Part shown: positions 57,442-64,000 of the stretch, one piece after another
Layout: each line of letters opens with the position of its first letter
Numbering within the stretch: position 1 is the first letter of the stretch
Source: JACCZX01 sp963786295
GTDB lineage: Bacteria; Pseudomonadota; Gammaproteobacteria; Burkholderiales; Burkholderiaceae_F
Direction of reading: 5' to 3'
DNA: 64,000 bases
Assembly (NCBI GenBank): GCA_963786295.1
Contig: CAWAYV010000029.1
Location: 62,001-126,000 of the forward strand
Notes under the pieces: generated by a model
Seen by the model: the letters and a program-made list of their open reading frames with translations, nothing else
What the model was told of the DNA's origin: nothing
Database searches by the model: none
Program-made: the position numbers and the translations under genes

Positions 57442-58215
57442 ATGTTCCGGATCACCACCCTTAACGTTAACGGCATCCGTTCGGCGACGCGCAAAGGCTT
57501 GACGCAGTGGCTCGAGCAATCGAAGCCCGATGTCGTCTGTCTGCAGGAAGTGAAGGCCGATGAATGCGACATTCCCGCAGAGAGCCGGCCGCACGGTATG
57601 CGCGCGTGGTATCACTGCGCAACCAGGCGTGGCTACGCGGGCACCGCGCTGCTTACGGCGAAGCGTCCACGCGAAGTCCGCCTCGGTTTCGGATCGAAAG
57701 AATTCGACGCCGAGGGCCGCTATGTCGAAGCGCAATTTTCCACTGTTACCGTCATCTCTGTGTATTTTCCGTCCGGTTCATCCGGACCGCACCGGCAGGA
57801 ATCGAAGTATCGGTTCCTGGCCAAGTTTCTTCCTCATCTGAGACGACTCGTAGCCAGCGGGCGCGAGTTTATTTTGTGCGGCGACATCAACATCGCGCAC
57901 CGCGAAATCGATTTGAAGAACTGGCGCAGCAATCAAAAGCACTCGGGATTCCTGCCCGAAGAGCGCGCGTGGCTCTCGCGCGTGTTCGAGCAGCACGGCT
58001 GGGTCGATGTATTCCGCGCGCTCGATCCGCGCCCCGAGCGCTATACGTGGTGGAGCAACTTTGGCCAAGCCTATGCGAAAAACGTCGGCTGGCGGATCGA
58101 CTATCAGATCGCGACGCCGGGCATCGCCAAACGGGCACGTACCGCGGAGATCTTCATGGACCGGCGCTTCTCGGATCACGCGCCATTGACCATCGGATAC
58201 ACCGGCCGTTTATGA
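57442..58215 (+). CDS. xthA: exodeoxyribonuclease III
   Basis: 257 residues. AP endonuclease/exonuclease: LNVNGIRSATRKGLTQWL, CLQEVKADECDIP (catalytic Glu), GDINIAHREIDL and FSDHAPLTIGY with the active His. Length and motif spacing match the ExoA/XthA family. It processes abasic sites in base-excision repair. ampG follows 16 bp later. Confidence 0.95.
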   Translation: MFRITTLNVNGIRSATRKGLTQWLEQSKPDVVCLQEVKADECDIPAESRPHGMRAWYHCATRRGYAGTALLTAKRPREVRLGFGSKEFDAEGRYVEAQFSTVTVISVYFPSGSSGPHRQESKYRFLAKFLPHLRRLVASGREFILCGDINIAHREIDLKNWRSNQKHSGFLPEERAWLSRVFEQHGWVDVFRALDPRPERYTWWSNFGQAYAKNVGWRIDYQIATPGIAKRARTAEIFMDRRFSDHAPLTIGYTGRL

Positions 58216-58231
58216 ATTTGCGGGCGCGCGA

Positions 58232-59656
58232 ATGATCGAGCCTTCAACGGGCATGCACCGCAGTTGGAGCGACACGCTGCGCGTGTACGCCGAACCCGCG
58301 ACGCTGCGCATGTTCTTCCTCGGCTTCTCGGCCGGTTTGCCATTGTTGCTGGTGCTGGGGACGCTGTCGTTTCGATTGCGCGAGGTTGGAATCGATCGCA
58401 CCACTATTGGCTATCTGAGCTGGGTCGGCCTCGCCTATGGATTCAAGTGGGCGTGGGCGCCGTTGGTCGATCGGTTGCCATTGCCGTGGCTGACTCGTAC
58501 CTTGGGGCGCCGCCGCAGTTGGTTGCTGGCATCGCAGCTCGCGATCATCAGCGGGTTGATCGGCATGGCGTTGATGAATCCACTCGACGGATTGCACGCG
58601 CTGGTGTGGTTCGCACTGATCGTGGCGTTCGCATCAGCGACACAGGACATTGCACTGGATGCCTACCGGATTGAATCGGCCGCGGTCGAGAAGCAGGCCG
58701 CGCTCGCAGCGATGTATCAGACGGGTTACCGGCTAGCGACCATTTGGGCCGGCGCCGGGGTGCTGTGGATTGCCGCGCGAGCGGCGGGCGATGTCAGTGC
58801 CGAAGTCTCACAGGCAAGCGTGCAGATCTCGTCCGCGTGGACCACCGCTTATCTGGCGATGGCGGTATCGATGCTGGTCGGCGTCATCGCCGTCTTTCTC
58901 GCGCCCGAGCCGGTCCGCAGCGAAGCACGCGACGTCGTCGCCGTCGAAGAACTCGAGTTGGCGCAACGACTTGCCGCCGAGCGCGGTGTCTCGATTCCTG
59001 CCGCGCGGATGCTCGCCTGGCTGCAAACGGCCGTGGTTGGGCCGTTCGCTGATTTCATCCGACGTTTTCGCTGGCACGCGCTGCTGCTGCTCGCGTTGAT
59101 CGCCACTTATCGCATTTCCGACGTGGTACTGGGCGTGATGGCGTTTCCGTTCTATGTAGACATGGGCTACTCGAAAGACGAAGTGGCGGCGATTTCGAAG
59201 GTTTATGGCGTGCTGATGACGCTGGCCGGCGCATTCATCGGCGGAGCGCTGGCGCTGCGCTTCGGCGTCATGCGAATCTTGTTTGCCGGTGCGGTGCTAT
59301 CGGCAGCGTCGAACTTGCTGTTCGCGTGGCTCGCAACACGCGGCCACGACCTGACCGGACTGATCTTCGTGATCTCGGCCGACAACTTATCCGGAGGCAT
59401 CGCGTCGGCGGCATTCATTGCGTACTTATCGAGCCTCACCAACATCGCGTATTCGGCCACGCAATATGCGCTGTTCTCATCGGTGATGCTGTTGCTGCCG
59501 AAATTCGTTGCCGGATTCTCCGGTGCGTTCGTCGACGCTCATGGGTATGTCACGTTTTTTCACACCACGGCGTGGCTCGGCGTGCCAGTGTTGCTGCTGA
59601 TATGGCTAGTGAGCCGTGCGCGGACGGCCAGAGTTCAGGGCTCGCCGTCCCAGTAG
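58232..59656 (+). CDS. ampG: AmpG family muropeptide MFS transporter
   Basis: 474 residues with about 12-14 helices. Family features: FFLGFSAGLPLLLVLGTLSFRLRE, AYGFKWAWAPLVDRLPLPWL and SATQDIALDAYRIES in the first half; YSKDEVAAISKVYGVLMTLAG and YSATQYALFSSVMLL in the second. It imports GlcNAc-anhydromuropeptides for cell-wall recycling. Its 3' end overlaps the convergent cupin gene by 22 nt. Confidence 0.93.
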   Translation: MIEPSTGMHRSWSDTLRVYAEPATLRMFFLGFSAGLPLLLVLGTLSFRLREVGIDRTTIGYLSWVGLAYGFKWAWAPLVDRLPLPWLTRTLGRRRSWLLASQLAIISGLIGMALMNPLDGLHALVWFALIVAFASATQDIALDAYRIESAAVEKQAALAAMYQTGYRLATIWAGAGVLWIAARAAGDVSAEVSQASVQISSAWTTAYLAMAVSMLVGVIAVFLAPEPVRSEARDVVAVEELELAQRLAAERGVSIPAARMLAWLQTAVVGPFADFIRRFRWHALLLLALIATYRISDVVLGVMAFPFYVDMGYSKDEVAAISKVYGVLMTLAGAFIGGALALRFGVMRILFAGAVLSAASNLLFAWLATRGHDLTGLIFVISADNLSGGIASAAFIAYLSSLTNIAYSATQYALFSSVMLLLPKFVAGFSGAFVDAHGYVTFFHTTAWLGVPVLLLIWLVSRARTARVQGSPSQ

Positions 59657-60150
59657 TCGAGGTCTGTGTCCGGCCGATGCATGCGGCCTTTTTCGAGCAG
59701 CGGCCCGGCAACCGGCGTGAACGCCAGGTACTTGCCGGAGTCCGGGTATTCGCAAACCTCGGGAAACTCCTGCGTGCTGATCGACAGGTATTTCAGCGGG
59801 GCATTCGATGTGTTGATCAGCTGGTGCGGATATTCCGGACCGGGCGGGATGTCGATCACGTCGCCCTGCCGTACCGCAATCCGCTCGCCGGCCACGCGCA
59901 ACGTACCCGACCCTTCGAGAATCACGAACATCTCTTCCTGCGCGTAGTGAAAGTGGTACGGACAGGTCGCTTTGCCCGGCGGCACCACATCAACCGATGC
60001 GCCCAATTTCTTTGCGACGGTGCCGGCGACTCGCCGGCCGATGACGCTCGCCGATCGAACACCCTCATAGAGCGGCGAGTGAGCTTTCTCCGCCCGCCAA
60101 TCGACGTCATCCATGTTGCGAACCAGCTTCTCGCGCAGTGTCGCGCTCAT
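59635..60150 (-). CDS. cupin-domain protein
   Basis: 171 residues from ATG 60150, which overlaps the DUF3617 stop by 4 nt. Single cupin: motif 1 CPYHFHYAQEEMFVILEGSG with His/Glu metal ligands, motif 2 DVIDIPPGPEYPHQLINTS, and a conserved end CEYPDSGKYLAF. Similar proteins are uncharacterised; some resemble sugar-binding or dioxygenase cupins. The substrate is not evident. Confidence 0.82.
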   Translation of the reverse strand: MSATLREKLVRNMDDVDWRAEKAHSPLYEGVRSASVIGRRVAGTVAKKLGASVDVVPPGKATCPYHFHYAQEEMFVILEGSGTLRVAGERIAVRQGDVIDIPPGPEYPHQLINTSNAPLKYLSISTQEFPEVCEYPDSGKYLAFTPVAGPLLEKGRMHRPDTDLDYWDGEP

Positions 60151-60647
60151 TTTTTCTTCGCGGATTTGTAGTCGTTGACATTGAACTTCATCCCGTTCGA
60201 CATCACCACGTCTCCCGGCTTCATACCGGCCGTGCACGGGCCGGACCACTGGGCAGTCGCTTTTGTGACGCCGTCCCGCATCCCCGCCATCGGAGGGTTG
60301 AACGTCGTGGTCGATTCGAACGTATAGCTGGACTTGGGATCGCCGACGAATACGCCGCGCGTCGTTGCCGTCGTCGCCCCTAGCTTGCATGTCGAATCGA
60401 AGATCAGGCGGCCACCGTCGCGCTTCATCTGGCTCTTGCACGCCTGTTTGGTCTTGTCCGTCATCGTTGCAGTGATGTCATCGGTCTTCTCATCGACGCA
60501 CTGCTGCATCGTCATCGGAACCGCCGCACCCGGCGTCAGCACCGACATCGCCCACAGGCCGGACTTGCGGCGCGGCGCGTCGTCTGCGGCGATCACGGCA
60601 GAACTTACGCCCAGCGCCGCAGCCATCAGTACACACAAGCGGAACAT
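60147..60647 (-). CDS. DUF3617 family periplasmic protein
   Basis: 166 residues from ATG 60647, preceded by a GGGAGG ribosome site. The leader LCVLMAAALGVSSAVIAA is a signal peptide. The mature part carries KSGLWAMSVLT, TMQQCVDEKTDD, CKSQMKRDGG and TCKLGATTATTRG, with the paired cysteines and GxW pattern of DUF3617. Function unknown; located in the periplasm by inference. Confidence 0.88.
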   Translation of the reverse strand: MFRLCVLMAAALGVSSAVIAADDAPRRKSGLWAMSVLTPGAAVPMTMQQCVDEKTDDITATMTDKTKQACKSQMKRDGGRLIFDSTCKLGATTATTRGVFVGDPKSSYTFESTTTFNPPMAGMRDGVTKATAQWSGPCTAGMKPGDVVMSNGMKFNVNDYKSAKKK

Positions 60648-60721
60648 CGGCAGCCTCCCTCTCTGTTTGCCCGACACCGTTTGAAGTAGACAGCGTTCTG
60701 TGCCGGCGAGCAAGCCTTTCG

Positions 60722-61318
60722 TCAGCGCGTTTCGAACCGATACACCGCCAACGCAGCTCTTAGCGTAGGCAACATCGTCACGCTGGAGCCGTTGGCAAAG
60801 ACAGCGCGGCCGGTAATGTTCAACCCCACCTTCGCCGCCAGCACTTCAAAGTCCTTCAGCGTGCACAAGTGGATGTTCGGCGTGTCGTACCACTGATAAG
60901 GAATGTGCCGGGTTACCGGCATGCGGCCGGCCAGTAACGACACCGCGTGCTTCCAGTGACCAAAGTTCGGAAAGCTCACAACGCCCTGGCGCGCGACTCG
61001 TGCCATCTCGCGCAAAATGCCTTCAGCGTTGTGCATCGCCTGCAAAGTCTGCGACAAGACCACCGTGTCGAACATTGCGTCGGCAAACATCCGCAGGCCG
61101 GCGTCGAGATTGGCCTGGATCACGTTGATGCCGGAGCGCACGCATTCGGCCACCTGATCATCGCTGATCTCAACGCCGTATCCACGACACTGCTTGTGCT
61201 CGCGCAGATGCGCGAGCAACGCGCCGTCGCCGCAACCGAGATCAAGCACGCGACTTTCGGGCCGCACCCAGTCGGCAATCTGCTGCAGGTCGACGCGAAG
61301 CGGGCGGGCTGCCGTCAT
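60722..61318 (-). CDS. metW: methionine biosynthesis protein MetW (own ATG inside the fused frame)
   Basis: 198 residues from ATG 61318. SAM-methyltransferase-like: SRVLDLGCGDGALLAHL, GYGVEISDDQVAECV, VVLSQTLQAM and VSFPNFGHWKHAVSLL, which is characteristic of MetW. It assists MetX in homoserine acylation in several proteobacteria. It can be made separately from this ATG or as the C-terminal part of the MetX read-through product. Confidence 0.92.
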   Translation of the reverse strand: MTAARPLRVDLQQIADWVRPESRVLDLGCGDGALLAHLREHKQCRGYGVEISDDQVAECVRSGINVIQANLDAGLRMFADAMFDTVVLSQTLQAMHNAEGILREMARVARQGVVSFPNFGHWKHAVSLLAGRMPVTRHIPYQWYDTPNIHLCTLKDFEVLAAKVGLNITGRAVFANGSSVTMLPTLRAALAVYRFETR

Positions 61319-62617
61319 CACAGCGCCTGCGCAATATTCTCGAAGTACGCGCGTACCACGCGGTGATAGCGGGCGAAGTGCGCCGATGGCGCACTCGCCC
61401 GCTGGGCGATTATTGATGACCCTCCCCCGACCCCTCCCCGAGAGAGGGGCCGTAGCAAGATCACCGCGTGCGTTCTCATGTGCCAAGGATCTCGCGATGT
61501 TGTCGAAATACGCGCGCACCACGCGGTGATAGCGGACATCATCCAGCAGGAAAGCATCGTGGCCGTGCGGAGCGTCGATTTCGGCGTAGGCGACGTCGCG
61601 CCCGTTGTCGATCAGCGCTTCGACGATTTCGCGCGAGCGCTCGGGCGGAAAGCGCCAGTCGGTGGTGAATGCAGCCAGCAGAAATTGCGCTCGCGCCGGC
61701 GCGAGCGCCGCGACCAGATCGCCGTTTGTGGCCTTGGCCGGGTCGAAATAATCCAGAGCCCGCGTGATCAGCAGATAGGTATTGGCGTCGAAGTACTCGG
61801 TAAATTTATCGCCTTGGTAACGTAAATAGCGCTCGACCTCGAATTCGATTTCGTAGTGGAACTGATAGTGGGCCTCGCGCATCGCCCGGCCGAATTTCTC
61901 AGCCATGTCTTCGCCCGACAGATACGTGATGTGGCCGATCATCCGCGCCACGCGCAACCCCCGCTTCGGCACCGTCGCGTGCGCGTAATAGTCGCCGCCG
62001 TGAAAATCCGGATCGGAGCGGATCGCGGTGCGTGCGACTTCGTTGAAAGCAATGTTCTGCGCGGACAATTTCGGAGCCGATGCAATCGCCACACAGTGAG
62101 CGATGCGCTCCGGATATTGAATCGTCCACGACAGCGCCTGCATGGCCCCGAGCGAACCCCCCATTACCGCCGCCCAGCGCTCGATGCCCAGCACATCGGC
62201 CAGCCGTGCTTGCGCGTTGACCCAGTCTTCGACGGTGACGACCGGAAAGCTCGCCCCATACGGCTTGCCAGTCGCGGGATCGATCGACATCGGCCCGGTC
62301 GAGCCGAAGCACGAACCGAGGTTGTTGACGCCGACGACGAAAAAGCGGCGCGTGTCGACTGGTTTTCCGGGGCCGACCATGTTGTCCCACCACCCGAGAG
62401 AATCGGGATCGTCGGTGTGCAGGCCGGCTACATGATGCGACGCATTCAGCGCATGACAGATCAGGACGGCGTTGCTGCGGTCAGCGTTAAGCTCGCCGTA
62501 GGTTTCAACCATCAATGAGTAGCCGCCGATCGCCGCGCCGCTTGACAACTGAAGCGGCGAGTCGAACCGAAGCAACTGCGGCGTGACGACGCCGACCGAA
62601 CCTGGCGAAGCGCTCAT
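60722..62617 (-). CDS. metX: homoserine O-acyltransferase MetX, read through into MetW
   Basis: ATG 62617. MetX acylates homoserine for methionine synthesis. The alpha/beta-hydrolase motifs are intact: nucleophile elbow VMGGSLGAMQALSW, oxyanion segment CHALNASHHVAG, Asp near NGRDVAYAEIDAP and catalytic His in HGHDAFLLDD. After YHRVVRAYFDNIARSL the normal stop is absent. The frame passes through about 45 residues of translated insertion (61319-61493) and enters MetW in the same frame, giving a 631-residue chain. In the ancestral layout the stop would have overlapped the metW ATG (TGATG), still visible at 61316-61320. Confidence 0.93.
   Translation of the reverse strand: MSASPGSVGVVTPQLLRFDSPLQLSSGAAIGGYSLMVETYGELNADRSNAVLICHALNASHHVAGLHTDDPDSLGWWDNMVGPGKPVDTRRFFVVGVNNLGSCFGSTGPMSIDPATGKPYGASFPVVTVEDWVNAQARLADVLGIERWAAVMGGSLGAMQALSWTIQYPERIAHCVAIASAPKLSAQNIAFNEVARTAIRSDPDFHGGDYYAHATVPKRGLRVARMIGHITYLSGEDMAEKFGRAMREAHYQFHYEIEFEVERYLRYQGDKFTEYFDANTYLLITRALDYFDPAKATNGDLVAALAPARAQFLLAAFTTDWRFPPERSREIVEALIDNGRDVAYAEIDAPHGHDAFLLDDVRYHRVVRAYFDNIARSLAHENARGDLATAPLSGRGRGRVINNRPAGECAIGALRPLSPRGTRVLREYCAGAVMTAARPLRVDLQQIADWVRPESRVLDLGCGDGALLAHLREHKQCRGYGVEISDDQVAECVRSGINVIQANLDAGLRMFADAMFDTVVLSQTLQAMHNAEGILREMARVARQGVVSFPNFGHWKHAVSLLAGRMPVTRHIPYQWYDTPNIHLCTLKDFEVLAAKVGLNITGRAVFANGSSVTMLPTLRAALAVYRFETR
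61331..61372. repeat. metX 3'-end direct repeat, copy nearest metW
   Basis: 42 bp that match 61494-61535 at 37 positions. On the minus strand it encodes the ancestral MetX ending RYHRVVRAYFENIA in the frame that stops at 61318-61320. The copy further from metW is the one used by the read-through frame. Confidence 0.85.
61368..61493. repeat. palindromic insertion element at the metX-metW junction
   Basis: About 120 bp between the two 42-bp repeats. It contains a near-perfect hairpin (arms 61368-61384 and 61388-61403 around a GAT loop) and a second C/G-run palindrome, CCCCTCCCCGAGAGAGGGG (about 61430-61449). Such structures resemble the small non-coding palindromic repeats scattered in beta- and gammaproteobacterial genomes. 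No transposase is present. Confidence 0.75.
61494..61535. repeat. metX 3'-end direct repeat, copy in the MetX reading frame
   Basis: Partner of the repeat at 61331-61372, 163 bp away. It encodes YHRVVRAYFDNIA in the MetX frame. The five differences between the copies (about 12 percent) suggest the duplication is not recent. Confidence 0.85.
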
Positions 62618-62694
62618 TGTGGACGGAGTTTGCCTGATACCCGCAATGGCAAACTTCGGTCTCACTCGGTTTTTCTCACGGAAAGGAGCACTTC

Positions 62695-63297
62695 GTGAAC
62701 TACGTTGTTTACGGAATGGCATCGTCCGGCAACTGCCACAAGGTCAAGATGGCGCTCGATCACCTGCGGCTGCCATATCAATGGCGCGAGATCGACACGC
62801 TGAAGGGTGAAACGCGAACGCCGTCGTTTCTGGCGATGAATCCCAACGGCCAGGTGCCGGTACTCGCGGTGGATGAAAAGACCTACCTGCCCGAATCGGA
62901 TGCGATCCTGTGGTATCTCGGCGAAGGAACGCCGCTGGTGCCGGAAGACCGGTTCCAACGAGCGCGCGTACTGCAGTGGATGTTCTTCGAGCAGTACAGC
63001 CATGAGACCGCGATTGCGGTCGCACGCTTCCTGCGCGCGTTTCTGAAGAAGCACGACGACCCGCGCCTGCCCGAGCTCCAAAAGCGCGGTTACGCGGCGC
63101 TCGGCGTGATGGACCGGCATCTGTCGGACCGCGCGTACTTCGTCGGCGACGCGCTATCGATCGCTGACTTGGCGCTGTTCGCCTACACACACAAGGCCGA
63201 CGAGGGAGGCTTCGACATCGCACCGTATCCTGCCGTTCGTGCGTGGCTCGAGCGAGTTGCCGCAGCGCCCGGCGTGTCGGTCATGCCGTCGCCATGA
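62695..63297 (+). CDS. glutathione S-transferase family protein
   Basis: 200 residues from a GTG at 62695 with a GGAAAGGAG ribosome site. Thioredoxin-like N-terminal domain: YGMASSGNCHKVKMALDHL (catalytic Ser region), MNPNGQVPVLAVDE with the cis-Pro, and LPESDAILWYLGEG with the glutathione-binding Glu-Ser. A helical C-terminal domain follows with LSIADLALFAYTH. Substrate unknown. Coupled to the DinB gene by a 4-nt overlap. Confidence 0.92.
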   Translation: MNYVVYGMASSGNCHKVKMALDHLRLPYQWREIDTLKGETRTPSFLAMNPNGQVPVLAVDEKTYLPESDAILWYLGEGTPLVPEDRFQRARVLQWMFFEQYSHETAIAVARFLRAFLKKHDDPRLPELQKRGYAALGVMDRHLSDRAYFVGDALSIADLALFAYTHKADEGGFDIAPYPAVRAWLERVAAAPGVSVMPSP

Positions 63298-63860
63298 ACC
63301 GACTGTTGCAGCACTTTCGTACGCTGGCACACGCGAATCGACTCGCCAATTATCGGTTGCACAGCGCGTGCAGCACGCTGACCAACGAAGAATTCAAAGC
63401 GCCACGCACGAGTTTCTTTCCGAGCCTATGGGCAACGCTGAATCACATCCTGATCGTCGATTGGTACTACATCGCCGCCCTATACCGCGAGCGTGATATG
63501 CGACGCGCGTTTGAATCAGAAACGCCGTATGACAACATGCGCGAACTCGCTGCGGCACAGGTGAAATCCGATCAGCGCCTGATCGATTGGTGCGAAGCGG
63601 CCGACGATGCAGCGCTCGATGCTCCGATAGAAATGGATCGCGAGACGTTCGTACAGCGCGACCTTGCGCGCCATGTGCTGATGCACTTACTTACGCATCA
63701 AATTCACCATCGCGGCCAGGCGCACGCGATGCTGGCCGGCACCGCGATCAAGCCGCCGCAACTCGACGAATTTGTCATGCCGAGCGAAACCCATTACCGC
63801 GTCGACGACCTCGCTGCACTCGGTTGGACCGAAGCCGACTTGTTCGGACAGCGCGCCTAG
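63294..63860 (+). CDS. DinB family protein
   Basis: 188 residues from ATG 63294. Four-helix-bundle DinB/YfiT-like protein: the metal-site histidines appear in ATLNHILIVDWYY and in HLLTHQIHHRGQAHAML, the classic pattern of the family. The name comes from DNA-damage-inducible genes of Bacillus; biochemical activity is usually a thiol- or metal-dependent transfer and is unknown here. Confidence 0.9.
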   Translation: MNRLLQHFRTLAHANRLANYRLHSACSTLTNEEFKAPRTSFFPSLWATLNHILIVDWYYIAALYRERDMRRAFESETPYDNMRELAAAQVKSDQRLIDWCEAADDAALDAPIEMDRETFVQRDLARHVLMHLLTHQIHHRGQAHAMLAGTAIKPPQLDEFVMPSETHYRVDDLAALGWTEADLFGQRA

Positions 63861-63884
63861 ACCTCTAAGCACTAACATACGACC

Positions 63885-64000
63885 ATGGGTGTGCTAGAGA
63901 CACGATTTGCCTCGCGTAGCGCCGAAGTTCAGTCGAACGCGCAAGCGATGCGCGCTCAGGTCGCTGATCTAAAAGACAGAATCGCCGCCATCGCCGCCGG
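63885..64000 (+). CDS. N-terminus of an acyl-CoA carboxylase carboxyltransferase subunit (runs off right edge)
   Basis: An ATG at 63885 opens 38 codons to the end of the window. The sequence begins GVLETRFASRSAEVQSNA and continues with AMRAQVADLKDRIAAIAAG. This resembles the start of methylcrotonyl-CoA carboxylase beta subunits, which open with a short I.SR...RS..F..N...M..LV.DL leader and a GGG segment. The assignment to MccB/LiuB rather than another carboxyltransferase is likely but cannot be proved from this stretch. Confidence 0.6.
   Translation, partial: MGVLETRFASRSAEVQSNAQAMRAQVADLKDRIAAIAA

Overview
The window reads as a chromosomal segment of a high-GC betaproteobacterium, probably of the Burkholderiales/Rhodocyclales type. 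This is inferred from gene order: mreB-mreC-mreD-mrdA-rodA-rlpA divergent from gatC-gatA-gatB, dacC-dat-ybeD-lipB-lipA, coaX-birA, rsmI/lpoA/yraN/dolP and adjacent metX-metW. No rRNA, tRNA, CRISPR array or intact insertion sequence was found.

Positions 1-18,034 (minus strand) hold one long, almost gapless operon for a xanthomonadin-like aryl polyene pigment. Most junctions overlap by 1-14 nt. In transcription order it encodes a flavin-dependent halogenase, a MipA-type outer-membrane protein, a COG4648 membrane protein, an acyl/aryl AMP-ligase, a FabZ-like dehydratase, a LolA-like carrier, an MMPL exporter, a ketosynthase, a chain-length-factor-like partner, a second hotdog dehydratase, a phosphopantetheinyl transferase, a PlsC-like acyltransferase, two acyl carrier proteins, a GT2 glycosyltransferase, an LpxL-like acyltransferase, a ketoreductase, a UbiE-like methyltransferase, a NodB-type deacetylase, a second methyltransferase and a DUF4112 protein. 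Divergent from it, 53 bp away or slightly more depending on its start codon, is an FkbO/Hyg5/XanB2-type chorismatase. Inferred pathway: chorismate gives hydroxybenzoate; this is activated and loaded on ACP, extended to a polyene, halogenated and methylated, attached to a glyco/acyl-lipid anchor, and exported to the outer membrane.

Positions 19,133-32,000 hold ilvA, a secreted hypothetical, srkA, a giant FAD/Fe-S oxidoreductase, a HIT protein, a BI-1-like membrane protein, coaX, birA, a VanZ-like protein and a 2Fe-2S ferredoxin. Positions 32,000-44,400 hold a small hydrolase, dacC, a D-amino-acid transaminase, ybeD, lipB and lipA, followed by an M48 protease/LemA module and the dolP-yraN-lpoA/rsmI block. 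Positions 44,386-57,300 hold the rod-shape operon, gatCAB with an embedded TPR gene, and pyrE. Positions 57,400-64,000 hold xthA, ampG, a cupin, a DUF3617 protein, metX and metW in one frame, a GST, a DinB protein and the start of a carboxyltransferase gene.

Two features cut across the window. First, about a dozen conserved genes carry apparent single-base frameshifts, mostly +1 in short homopolymers. Essential genes such as rodA, mrdA, gatB and lipA are hit, so indel errors in the sequence are more likely than real decay; these genes are given with their reconstructed spans. Second, a small palindromic element with flanking 42-bp near-repeats sits at the metX-metW junction and turns the two genes into one reading frame.
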